DNA from: Streptomyces sp. NBC_01314
GTDB taxonomy: Bacteria; Actinomycetota; Actinomycetes; Streptomycetales; Streptomycetaceae
DNA length: 64,000 bases
Assembly: GCF_041435215.1 (NCBI RefSeq)
Contig: NZ_CP108394.1
Coordinates: 6,448,001 to 6,512,000, forward strand
Direction: 5' to 3'
The notes beneath the pieces are model-generated. The model saw nothing but the letters and a program-made list of their open reading frames with translations, was not told the DNA's origin and searched no databases. Positions 15,909-24,607 of this stretch are shown piece by piece; position 1 is the first letter of the stretch; each line of letters opens with the position of its first letter. The position numbers and the translations under genes were made by a program.

Positions 15909-18557
15909 TCATGTCAGGTGGTCGAACGACTCCCGCGTGATGCTCTCGCTGCCGTCGAGGATTGCCTGAACGGCAGCCGAGCGGACCAGATGCGCCAGTC
16001 CGCCGACCAGTCCTTGTGTGCGCTGGTGCAGGTAGAAGCCGGCCGCGGTCAGAGAGCCGGGTGCCTGCTGTTTCAGCCGCAGAACTCCCTCTGTCTGCTG
16101 CACCAGTTGGTGCCACGCGGCCATGTCCGTGATCGGGCCGCCCGCGACGTGGACAGCCCGGCGGTGCAGCTGGGTGTGGTTACCGGTCGTCCACAGCGCT
16201 TGAGGGTCCGGGGCGATGGCGGCGTAGGCGAACAGGCACGGCACTTGGTCGCCGATGAACCGCAGCACCTCCCAGGCGTCAGACAGTGAGGGGGATGAGG
16301 GCCGCAGGCTGTGCGCGTCGTCGATCACCACCAATGCGGTGCCGGCCGCGATGAGCGCCTGTTCGACCGCGTCCGAGAGCGCTGCCGTACGGGTGGGCAC
16401 AGAGACATCCAGACGGCGGGCCAGCCGGACCAGCACGGTGCGGGCCGTTGCCTCGGGCGGAACGGAGATGTACAGGGTGGCTGGTCCGCCCCGGTCGGGC
16501 CACGGGAGATGGGGCATCTGCTTGAGGCGGTGCGTGAGTTCCAGCACGGCGGTCGACTTGCCGCAGCCAGAGGGGCCTGTCACCACCAGGGTGCGACGGT
16601 CCGTCGACGCGTAGTGGTTCAACACCAGAAGCCGTTGCCCCGCCGAGCAGACCTCGCGCGTCAAGGGGTCCCCCGGGACGGTAAGGCGCGCGTGGTAGGC
16701 GATACGGGCCTGCTCCGGAGCGATCTTGGCAGAGCGCCTTGCCAGGGCGGCGCCCGCGGCTTCGGGTGTGCGTGAGTCACGTGGGCGGGGCGGCACCTGG
16801 CGGTCGTACGGCAGCCTGGCAAGCGGTGAGGGATGCCGGACACTGCCGTCGTCAACTGAGGTAATCCGTACGGGAACTGACCCATCGACACCTGCCTCTG
16901 TCCCAACGGACGAGGTGTCGTCTTGCGCATCGAGGGCGGGGACTTCGCGCCAGGACCCGTTCTGGTCGCGGACCCAGACACGACCGGGGTCGTAGGTGTC
17001 GGCATGCACACTGATCCGTGCGGGAGAGGAGCCGGCGCGGGTGAGCTGCAGGCCGGCCAGGGCTTGCCCGTCGTATCGCCGCCCTTGCACCGTCAGCCCG
17101 GCCGGCGACAGGGGCTTTGTGGCATCAGGCAGCAGATGCGGGTAGGCCGCGGGAGGCAAAGGCAGATGGACCCAGCCCTGGCGGGTGACGCACGCCGTGA
17201 ACGCCCCGCTCGGCGTGGGCGCGACGTCTGGCAACGTCACCGGCTTCAGTGCTTCCACCTCATGGTGTTGCCACATCAGCCCCGCCCACGCCTGCGCCCA
17301 CGCCTGCACCATGTGTGCGGTCCACCGCCCGGCCGCCTCCGCGTCGGGACGCGCTGCGAGGTACTCGGTGAACCGGGTGACCAGCCGGTGGACCTTGCCT
17401 TCCCCCGACCCCACGAGTAGGGGTGAGACGGGCAGCAGGCTTACTCCGTATTGTCGGCACAACTGATCGAACCCGCTGCGGACTGGGAAGATGCCGGGCG
17501 CGAGGGCGATTCGTTCCGGCATGATCAGCGGCAGCGCGGGCGGTGGACCTTCGAGCGGTTCCGCGGGTTTATCGGCCTGCCCGCAGGCCGGTGGCCGCAG
17601 CGCGATGGCGGTCCACCACCGTGCCAGAAAGGATGTGGCGTCCACGGCGAGTTTGGTGTCCTGGATCGTCAACGCGCATACCGACCAGGTCAGTTCGTCG
17701 ATCGCCACCGTCAGCCGCATGCGCTGGCTGCTGTCGGGAAGCGTCAGGACCACGGAATCGAGATAGACACGTTCCCCTGGGCGTGACAGCCAGGTTCCCC
17801 CCGTGATGACCCGGGGCTTTCCGTCCCGAGCCGGGAGGCGCTTGTGGCCTTGGCGGGAGTGGGCGACGGACAGGCGGCCGAGCAGACGATAGAACGTCGA
17901 GCGGGACGGGAGCCACGACTCGTCGCCGCCGTGTACCTCGATGACCGCCCGCAAGGTCTGCTGACGGTACTGCTCCAAGGACCGGGCCCGCCCTCCCTCG
18001 TCGGCGGAGATCACCGCGAGAAGACACTCCAGTACCCGCGGATCGACGTGCCTTCCCGGTGTCGGCGTCCTGCCGGTGCGGCGGTCGTACAGCCCGGCCA
18101 CCCCGTGGGCCTGGTACTGCTGGCGTTTGCGCCGCACGGTCCGAGCCGATGCCCTCGCGACCCCCGAGGCCGCGAGCTCGTCCGCCTTGGCGGCCTCCCG
18201 CTCGGCCAGCGTGCGCGTGTCCGGATCGTACGCGGGCCGGGGACGCACCGTGGGATCCGCATCCGGCGGTCGTCCGCTGATGACCTCGACGAGATGACGC
18301 TCCCACCACAATGCCTGAGCATGGGAAGCGGGTGGCACGCCATGGGGCGGCACGACGGCCGGACGGGACTGGACGCCCTGCTCGAGAACCTCGAAACCGT
18401 CCTGTGCCACCAGACGGTGTACGGAGCACGCCAAGCCCTCGCCAAGCGCGTTGACGAGTTCGGCGCAGTCACCGTCCAGACCGATGACCGACCAAGCATG
18501 GTCGTCGAACCGGACGCGGTCACCCAGTCCGAGCCGTGCGGTCGCTGGTCTCTCCAT
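15909..18557 (-). CDS. Fused Tn7/Tn5053-type transposase (TnsB/TniA-like) and AAA ATPase (TnsC/TniB-like), 882 aa, DDE residues lost
   Basis: Residues about 110-165 form a helix-turn-helix (LAASGVARASARTVRRKRQQY, HGVAGLYDRRTG). Residues about 255-400 follow the rve/Mu-type integrase fold: Asp267 (RVYLDS) fits the first catalytic Asp, but the second is Ala353 (IALAPGIF where VDNGxEF is expected) and the Glu is His390 (GKVHRL where GKVER is expected). Residues about 440-540 match the Mu-transposase C-terminal beta-barrel (DPGRVWVRD). An AAA domain follows, with Walker A GPSGCGKST at 661-669 and Walker B ALVVIDD near 742-747. In Tn7 and Tn5053 relatives these are two separate proteins. An AAGGA site precedes ATG 18557. 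The domain calls are confident; loss of activity is inferred. Confidence 0.8.
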   Translation of the reverse strand: MERPATARLGLGDRVRFDDHAWSVIGLDGDCAELVNALGEGLACSVHRLVAQDGFEVLEQGVQSRPAVVPPHGVPPASHAQALWWERHLVEVISGRPPDADPTVRPRPAYDPDTRTLAEREAAKADELAASGVARASARTVRRKRQQYQAHGVAGLYDRRTGRTPTPGRHVDPRVLECLLAVISADEGGRARSLEQYRQQTLRAVIEVHGGDESWLPSRSTFYRLLGRLSVAHSRQGHKRLPARDGKPRVITGGTWLSRPGERVYLDSVVLTLPDSSQRMRLTVAIDELTWSVCALTIQDTKLAVDATSFLARWWTAIALRPPACGQADKPAEPLEGPPPALPLIMPERIALAPGIFPVRSGFDQLCRQYGVSLLPVSPLLVGSGEGKVHRLVTRFTEYLAARPDAEAAGRWTAHMVQAWAQAWAGLMWQHHEVEALKPVTLPDVAPTPSGAFTACVTRQGWVHLPLPPAAYPHLLPDATKPLSPAGLTVQGRRYDGQALAGLQLTRAGSSPARISVHADTYDPGRVWVRDQNGSWREVPALDAQDDTSSVGTEAGVDGSVPVRITSVDDGSVRHPSPLARLPYDRQVPPRPRDSRTPEAAGAALARRSAKIAPEQARIAYHARLTVPGDPLTREVCSAGQRLLVLNHYASTDRRTLVVTGPSGCGKSTAVLELTHRLKQMPHLPWPDRGGPATLYISVPPEATARTVLVRLARRLDVSVPTRTAALSDAVEQALIAAGTALVVIDDAHSLRPSSPSLSDAWEVLRFIGDQVPCLFAYAAIAPDPQALWTTGNHTQLHRRAVHVAGGPITDMAAWHQLVQQTEGVLRLKQQAPGSLTAAGFYLHQRTQGLVGGLAHLVRSAAVQAILDGSESITRESFDHLT

Positions 18558-18849
18558 CAGTCCTTGCCGACCTCCCCGTAGGCCCCGACACGGACCTGGG
18601 CAGCGCAGTCCCGCCCAGGAACAACCCGGACCACCCTATGCGCAGCAGCAATTCGTAAGCGTCAAAGCAACCCCGAATTGAGTAATCAGCCGCCGCACGC
18701 CGATACGCACCGCCCGGGGAAGGCATAGGGATGAGTGCGTTCCTGGAGGGCTGGCCGATACCAACCGGGGCAAAGGGCCATACCGCAGGGGCTGTGTGGG
18801 GCATTCCTCGGGCTGAGTAGCAGCGGCGTTGCCGGGGCTGCCTGGTTGT

Positions 18850-19239
18850 CTACTCGGAGGTGGTCTCCTGCGGGCCGGTGACACCGTCCTCGGGAGACTC
18901 GCCGGGCGCGGGAATCTTCCACTCCAGGTGGTCCGGCCACAGCTTGACGCCCAAGGCACCCTCAAGGTCGACCACGGTGAGCATGTCGGGCCACACGGTG
19001 CCGTTCAGGACGTTGGCGACCACCTGACGGTTGACCCCGCTCTTGCGCGCCAGCGCATTCGCGCTCAGCTGCTGCTCCGTCATCGCTTCGGCGAGCCTGC
19101 GGGCGATGGCCTGTGCGACGAGCGCGCCGCGGTGGACCTGCATCATGGCACGGGGCCATTTCCCGCCGACCACATACTCGTTCGGTTTTTGCGCACGTCG
19201 CGTTCCTCCAGGCACCCGACAAGTGTGTCTGAGACGCAC
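18850..19239 (-). CDS. XRE-type helix-turn-helix protein, up to 129 aa
   Basis: The conserved part starts VVGGKWPRAMMQVHRGALVAQAIARRLAEAM and contains a clear helix-turn-helix, LSANALARKSGVNRQVVANVLNGTVWPDMLTVVDLEGALGVKLWP. The first ~20 residues are poor; GTG 19173 or the ATG in AMMQ are alternative starts. It lies 292 bases upstream of the transposase-ATPase gene on the same strand and could control the island. The acidic C-terminal tail is short. Confidence 0.75.
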   Translation of the reverse strand: MRLRHTCRVPGGTRRAQKPNEYVVGGKWPRAMMQVHRGALVAQAIARRLAEAMTEQQLSANALARKSGVNRQVVANVLNGTVWPDMLTVVDLEGALGVKLWPDHLEWKIPAPGESPEDGVTGPQETTSE

Positions 19240-19877
19240 TCCCGACGCGCGCCCGCCCCACCATGCTACTGATGTAGCACCCCTTGGGTTTGTCCTGGGC
19301 TCGGTATTCGGCGAGTGTCATTGCCGCCCGTGTGGTGAAGGCCAGGTCGGCGTCCGCTCGCGCGGAGGTCTCCCAAGCCATTCACCCGGCGGGAGGGCGC
19401 GTCGCAGATCGCGGAGAGCCGCAGTGGCCCCTCGTTGGTGGAACCGGCTTCTTGATCTGCGGCTTCGGATTCGAGGTGTGGTACACCCTCACCCCACGCT
19501 CACGCAACTCCAACGAGTACTTCGTGGGGGCAGTCATCGTCGATGTTCCTCGCGAGAACCATCTGCCCCTCTGTCAGGGTCCAGGGGAAACCTCACGGAT
19601 GTCATGGTTAGTTCCGTAAGAGTAATTTCTGCTGCCATGGGCTCGACTTTACGAGTGCTTCCCGCCGGTTAGGGGGTCCCTGACAGTGACCCCCTCATCA
19701 GGGACTCCCACACGCCCGTGACAACCGGTTTTGTTGGTGGTGCACCGCCCACGGGCAGTGTGAACGGCCCGAATACTGACGGCGCTTGTGCCACCTGTCC
19801 CCAGCCCCTCCGCTGCACGCATCACCACCGCACATACCGGGTGTCGGATCACGGCGCCTGAAAGAAGGAATCCCCTC
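19240..19877. other. Gap between the minus-strand island and the SDR gene
   Basis: No gene I can defend over about 640 bases. A minus-strand frame reading MTLAEYRAQDKPKGCYIS near 19270-19320 looks protein-like but runs out of frame with the XRE gene and may be a remnant. A + frame at 19284-19619 is not recognisable. The SDR promoter must lie in the last 150 bases. Confidence 0.4.
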
Positions 19878-20723
19878 ATGAGCAAGGTCATTCTCGTCAC
19901 CGGTGCCGGACGCGGTCTGGGCACCGACATCGCCCGCGAGGCCCTCGCCGCCGGGCACCAGGTCGTCGCCACCGGCCGCCGCCCCGACCAGGTCGAGAAG
20001 ACCCTCGGCGGACCGCAGGACAACCTGCTGGTCACCAAGCTCGATGTCACCAGCCTCGAAGACGCCGAGGCCGCCGCGCAGGCCGCCGTCGACCGCTTCG
20101 GCCGCATCGACGTCCTCATCAACAACGCCGGGAACTTCTTCGCCGGCTACTTCGAGGAGATCACGCCCGCGCAGATGCGCCAGCAGATCGAGACCAACCT
20201 CTTCGGCCCCATGAACGTCACCCGCGCCGTCCTGCCGATCATGCGCAAGCAGCGCGCCGGGCACGTCATCACCCTGTCCTCCTCCGCCGGCATCACCGGC
20301 CAGGAGTTCTGCGTCGCCTACGCCGCCTCCAAATTCGGCGTCGAGGGCTGGATGGAATCCCTGCACTACGACGTCGAGCCCTACAACATCCACACCACGG
20401 TCGTCGAACCCGGCTTCTTCCGCACCGAACTCCTCGTCGACGCCTCCACCACCTGGCCCGAGCCGACCATCGACGACTACGCCGAACGCACCACCGCCAC
20501 CATCACCGCCTGGAAGAGCATGAACGGCCAGCAGAGCGGCGACCCCGCCAAACTCGCCCGCGCCCTGCTCAGCATCACCGCCCAGGACAAGCCCCTGCAG
20601 CGCTTCGTCGCCGGAGCCGACGCCATCCAAGGCGTCACCGCCAAAGCCCGCGAACTCCTCGCCCAGGCCGAAGCCTCCCGCGAACTCGGCGGCGACCTCG
20701 CCCACGACGACACCAACACCTGA
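19878..20723 (+). CDS. Short-chain dehydrogenase/reductase, 281 aa
   Basis: A classical SDR: NAD(P)-binding TGAGRGLG at residues 8-15, NNAG at about 84-87, catalytic Ser in LSSSAG and the YAASK active site near residue 153. An Arg-Arg pair (ATGRRPDQ) after beta-strand 2 favours NADPH. The ATG at 19878 follows GAAGGAA. Its C-terminal 120 codons are almost identical in DNA to a truncated copy at 45604-45984, and its N-terminus is echoed by a decayed copy at 21453. The substrate is unknown. Confidence 0.9.
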   Translation: MSKVILVTGAGRGLGTDIAREALAAGHQVVATGRRPDQVEKTLGGPQDNLLVTKLDVTSLEDAEAAAQAAVDRFGRIDVLINNAGNFFAGYFEEITPAQMRQQIETNLFGPMNVTRAVLPIMRKQRAGHVITLSSSAGITGQEFCVAYAASKFGVEGWMESLHYDVEPYNIHTTVVEPGFFRTELLVDASTTWPEPTIDDYAERTTATITAWKSMNGQQSGDPAKLARALLSITAQDKPLQRFVAGADAIQGVTAKARELLAQAEASRELGGDLAHDDTNT

Positions 20724-20733
20724 GACGGGCAGC

Positions 20734-21213
20734 ATGCCACTCAAGGGCGAGTACGAGCCGAGCGCGGCGCAGCTTGTACGTGACCATGTGGAGCTGTACG
20801 AAAGCTCCGGCGGTACACAAGGAACGACGCCGGGTGTCCTGGTCACACGCGAAGAAGACGAGAAGCTGGGGGACGTGCTCGTTGTCCTGCTGACCACGCT
20901 GGGCGCGAAGAGCGGCAAGATCCGCAAGTCTCCGGTCAACCGGGTGGAGCACGACGGCTCCTACGCCGCGGTCGCCTCCGCGGGAGGGGCCCCAAGCACC
21001 CGGTCTGGTACCACAACGCGGTGGCCGACCCCCGGGTCGGCTTCAAGACGGTTGGCGCGCCAGGACATGCGGGCACGCGAGGTGACCGGGCACGAGAAGG
21101 CCCTGTGGTGGGCCCGAGCCGACGAGGCCTTCCCCGAATACGCCGAGCACCACAAGAACATGGACCGTGACATCCCGGTCCTCGTTCTGGAGCCTGCGGC
21201 CCAGGCGCACTGA
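20734..21213 (+). CDS. F420-type deazaflavin-dependent nitroreductase relative, internally frame-scrambled
   Basis: The N-terminal half (LLTTLGAKSGKIRKSPVNRVEHDGSYAAVASAGG) and the C-terminal third (RQDMRAREVTGHEKALWWARADEAFPEYAEHHK) match the DDN family of F420-dependent nitroreductase-like proteins. The expected middle motif KHPVWYHNxVADPRV is present, but in another frame at about 20990-21050. One base seems missing near 20990 and a second indel near 21050 restores the frame. The frame stays open, but about 20 residues are replaced by nonsense. The protein is probably inactive, unless these are assembly errors. It lies 10 bases after the SDR and would be co-transcribed. Confidence 0.7.
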   Translation: MPLKGEYEPSAAQLVRDHVELYESSGGTQGTTPGVLVTREEDEKLGDVLVVLLTTLGAKSGKIRKSPVNRVEHDGSYAAVASAGGAPSTRSGTTTRWPTPGSASRRLARQDMRAREVTGHEKALWWARADEAFPEYAEHHKNMDRDIPVLVLEPAAQAH

Positions 21214-21452
21214 CCCGGCACAGCCGGTTCAGCCCACCGAGCCCCGCCGCCTGTCACCGGCAGCACCGGCCTGGCCTACGGCGACCCCGCGCCTGAGCGA
21301 TACGCCCCGAAGCGCGGTCCGCCCGCTGGCGGCGCACCGTACAACCGATCGGTCCTGTCGGCGGCCAGGAGTCTGAGCTCCTCCGGCGATGCGACGCCAT
21401 TCATCACCACACAACCCCTGGCGCCGATACGGCACCCGGAAGGCAATCTCTC

Positions 21453-21697
21453 ATGAGCAAGTCAATGTTCGATACAGGTGCTGGACGCGGTCCGAGCACG
21501 GACATCGTCCCGGAGTTCGCCCACCAGGATGTCGGCGCCGGCCGCTACTGCGAGCACGGTTTCGGACGCATCAGTGTCCAGGCCGACGATGCTGACGATG
21601 CCGACGGCGCCGGGAACTTCGCAGGCCATGTAGCTGAGATCTCGACCGCGCGGATGTGCCGGCAATGCGAGAGCAACCCACTTCGGGGAGGCAGTCC
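21453..21697 (+). pseudogene. Decayed copy of the SDR gene (N-terminal part)
   Basis: The sequence starts ATGAGCAAG with an upstream GGAAGGCAATCTCTC very like the leader of the 19878 SDR. It reads MSKSMFDTGAGRGPSTDI, then FGRISVQADDADDADGAGNFAGHVAEISTARMCRQ, matching MSKVILVTGAGRGLGTDI and FGRIDVLINNAGNFFAGYFEEITPAQMRQQ of that SDR. About 44 codons between the blocks are deleted, NNAG is destroyed, and the active-site half is absent. The frame happens to stay open to 21821. Confidence 0.75.
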
Positions 21698-21820
21698 GAG
21701 GGTGCTCCCTCCGTTGCAGCCCAGCCGCCGTCAGCGTGTTCTCCGCCCCAGGTCGGGTGGGGAATCCCGCAGGCCGGCTCCGGCGCTCGGCCGCGCCCTG
21801 GCGTTGGCGGGGAAGCCGTG

Positions 21821-24607
21821 ATGCGGGATGGCTCGGGCACCGACTGGCTGATCGGGAGCGGAGCCGGACTGGTGGATCCGCTGCAGGTCGGGCATAAATT
21901 CGCACGGCAGGCGGTGCTGGGGCTTGAGGGATTCCCTATACCTCCCTTCGCCTGTGTGCCCGCCGCCGTTTTCGACCGTGTGGTCCGTCCGGAACTGCCC
22001 GCGCCCTCGGACTCCACGTCCCCGGACTGGGCGACGTCTTCCGCCTCGGCGGTGGCAGAGAGGGCACGAGCCCTCCAGAGTGTCGTTCGCGGTCTGGAAG
22101 TGCCCCAGGAATTGAGGGACGCGCTGGACCGCCGCTTCGACGAGCTCGCCGGACCGGGCGGACTGGTGGCGGTGCGCGCCTGCGTGGTGCCTCGGCCGGG
22201 CGATCAGGAGCTGGGGGAGGACTCGGCGCAGGACCCGTTCGCCGGCCTCAGCGACAGCTTCCTCTACGTGGGCCGAGAAGGACTCGCCGACCGGATCCTC
22301 TCGTGCTGGGCCTCCGCCTTCAATCCGGAGGCGGCGCTGTACCGGGCCCGGCAGGGGCTGGACCCCTTCAGCGCGCGGGTGGCGGTCGGAGTGCAGCGCA
22401 TGGTCATGGGAGTACGGTCCTTCGTCGCCTTCACCCGTGACCCCCGTGCCCCCCATGACAGTGCGAGGCGCTGCGTGATCGCGGCGGCCCACGGCATTGG
22501 CGAGGGTGTCGTCCAGGAGAAGGCGGACGTCGACCACTTCTTCGTCGATCCTGTGGCGTGGCGTATCGAGGCTCATGTCGTGGTCAAGAGCAGAGCGGTC
22601 GGCTGGGACGCGGCGCGACCGGATCAGGGCCCGGTGGCGGTGCCGGTCGACGAACGGCAGGCGGCGGCTCCCGTGCTTTCGGACACCGAACTGAAGGAGA
22701 TCAGCACCCTCGCGCTACGCGTCGAGGAGCACTTCGGGGAGCCCCAGGACATCGAGGGGACCATCACCGAGGACGGCGGCGTCCACCTGGTGCAGGCCCG
22801 GCCGATCGTGACCGCGCCGCGCGCATCCACAACCCCACCGGACCGTGGCGGGAACGCCGGGGGGATCCTCTGGGACAACAACAACGTCACGGAGAGCTAT
22901 CCAGGCGTCAGTTGCGCCCTGACCTTCTCGGTGGCCCGCACGCTGTACGAGGTGGGATTCGGCGACCTGTACCGGCGGATGGGCGTGCCCGCCCGACTTC
23001 TGGAACACAACCGGCCACTGCTGCGACGGATGGTCGGACACCTCGACGGCTGGGTCTACTACCAACTGGACTCGTGGTACAGGCTGCACGGGCAGATTCG
23101 CTGCTTCCGGCCGCTGTGGTCCACCTGGGAGCAGTCCCTGGGACTCGCGGAGAGCGGCCGCCACGGTTCGGCTTCACGGAGCCGTGGCCCGCTGGCGCGG
23201 CTCGCCGACGCCGTCCACCTCGCGGAGATCCTCGGCAGGCTGATGGCGCATCCCCGCCGGGTCCGCCGGTTCCTGCACTGGTGGGACAGCTACCACCCGC
23301 AGTTCTCGGATGTGCCGGCGATGCGCCCGCACGAGGTGGTGGAGGCCTACCGGACCCTGTGGGCGCAGGTGTCCCGCCGCTGGGGTGTCACGCTGGTGAA
23401 CGGGCTTTTTCTGTTCACCGTGACCTGGGCCGCCAACGGCCTGCTGCGCCGGTGGCTCCCGGAGGCGGGCCGGAGTCTGCTCAACGGCATGCTGGTCGGC
23501 GGACCCGACAACCGGTCCGCCGCGGCGTTGCGATCGGCGATCGCCCTGGCCGAGACCGCGGCCGCGTCCCCGGACCTGCGCACCGCTCTGATGTCCGACC
23601 AGGACCCCGAAACGCTGTGGCGGCGGTTGACGGAGCAAGGCCACGACGAGCCGTTCGTGTCGGCGATGCGCCAGCATGTCCAACGCTACGGCGACCGAGG
23701 GTTGCACGACCTCAAGCTGGAGACGCTGACGCCGCGTGACCAGCCCTGGACCGTCCTGCACACGGTACGCGCGTATCTGCGGCAAGGTCTGACCGTCGAG
23801 GGCAGCCGGACCGCCGGCCGGGAGATCCGCCGACAGGCCGAGCAGGAGCTGCGCGGCAGTCTGCGCAACCCCCTCAAGCGAGCGGTGTTGCGTGGAACGT
23901 TCGGGATCATGCGGATGCTGACCCGGGTGCGTGAGGACACCCGCTTCTGCCGCAGTCAGCTCATCGGCGACGTGCGCGTCCTGCTGATGAGGCTGGGGGA
24001 GGAACTGGCTGCGGCCGGCCGCCTGGACCGGCCCAGGGACGTTCTCGACCTCACTGCCGACGAGGTTCTGGGCGCCTTCGACGGGACACTCGCGGGGGCC
24101 GACCTCAGGGGACTCGCGGCCGTGCGCGCCGCCGAGCGGGCACGCTGGACGGCCGGGGACCCCTTGCCGCCACGTATGACGACCGACCGGGACCTGCCGC
24201 TGGCGACCGCGCTGCTGTCCGTCACCGGCCAGGACGCGGCGCGGCAGGCAGCGCCCGAGGACGGCACCGCGCCATCGCGCCTGCTGACCGGACTTGCGTC
24301 CAGTTCCGGCACGGTGCGGGGTACGGCCAAGATCGTTCTTGACCCGTCGGTCAACGCCGACGAGTGCCAGGGCCGCATCCTGGTCGCACGGGAGACCGAC
24401 CCCGGCTGGCTCTTCCTGATGATGACGGCCAGCGCCCTGGTGGTGGAGCGCGGGACACTGCTCTCGCATACGGCCATCACCGGCCGACTGCTGGGCATCC
24501 CCACCGTCGTGGCGGTGCGCGACGCGACAGACCTCATCGCGGACGGCAGTCTCATCGAGGTCGACGGTTCCTCGGGTACGGTGCGCATCCTGGACGGCGC
24601 GTCATGA
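21821..24607 (+). CDS. PEP-synthase/rifampin-phosphotransferase-like dikinase, 928 aa
   Basis: Such enzymes use ATP to phosphorylate a mobile histidine and pass the phosphate to a substrate hydroxyl. Residues about 15-330 are the ATP-grasp-type domain: Lys in VGHKFARQAVLGLEGFPIPPF, VAVRACVVPR and PFAGLSDSFLYV loops, VQRMVMGVRSFVAFTRDPR, and the closing DIEGTITEDGGVHLVQARPI. A large middle domain (about 340-820) takes the place of the rifampin-binding domain. The C-terminal swivel domain has the catalytic His883 in LLSHTAITGRLLGIPTV. The domain order matches rifampin phosphotransferase, not E. coli PpsA. ATG 21821 follows GGGGA; longer starts run into the SDR remnant. It opens the operon and overlaps the UbiA-like gene (ATGA). 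Probably phosphorylates an alcohol made by the downstream AfsA set. Confidence 0.85.
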   Translation: MRDGSGTDWLIGSGAGLVDPLQVGHKFARQAVLGLEGFPIPPFACVPAAVFDRVVRPELPAPSDSTSPDWATSSASAVAERARALQSVVRGLEVPQELRDALDRRFDELAGPGGLVAVRACVVPRPGDQELGEDSAQDPFAGLSDSFLYVGREGLADRILSCWASAFNPEAALYRARQGLDPFSARVAVGVQRMVMGVRSFVAFTRDPRAPHDSARRCVIAAAHGIGEGVVQEKADVDHFFVDPVAWRIEAHVVVKSRAVGWDAARPDQGPVAVPVDERQAAAPVLSDTELKEISTLALRVEEHFGEPQDIEGTITEDGGVHLVQARPIVTAPRASTTPPDRGGNAGGILWDNNNVTESYPGVSCALTFSVARTLYEVGFGDLYRRMGVPARLLEHNRPLLRRMVGHLDGWVYYQLDSWYRLHGQIRCFRPLWSTWEQSLGLAESGRHGSASRSRGPLARLADAVHLAEILGRLMAHPRRVRRFLHWWDSYHPQFSDVPAMRPHEVVEAYRTLWAQVSRRWGVTLVNGLFLFTVTWAANGLLRRWLPEAGRSLLNGMLVGGPDNRSAAALRSAIALAETAAASPDLRTALMSDQDPETLWRRLTEQGHDEPFVSAMRQHVQRYGDRGLHDLKLETLTPRDQPWTVLHTVRAYLRQGLTVEGSRTAGREIRRQAEQELRGSLRNPLKRAVLRGTFGIMRMLTRVREDTRFCRSQLIGDVRVLLMRLGEELAAAGRLDRPRDVLDLTADEVLGAFDGTLAGADLRGLAAVRAAERARWTAGDPLPPRMTTDRDLPLATALLSVTGQDAARQAAPEDGTAPSRLLTGLASSSGTVRGTAKIVLDPSVNADECQGRILVARETDPGWLFLMMTASALVVERGTLLSHTAITGRLLGIPTVVAVRDATDLIADGSLIEVDGSSGTVRILDGAS

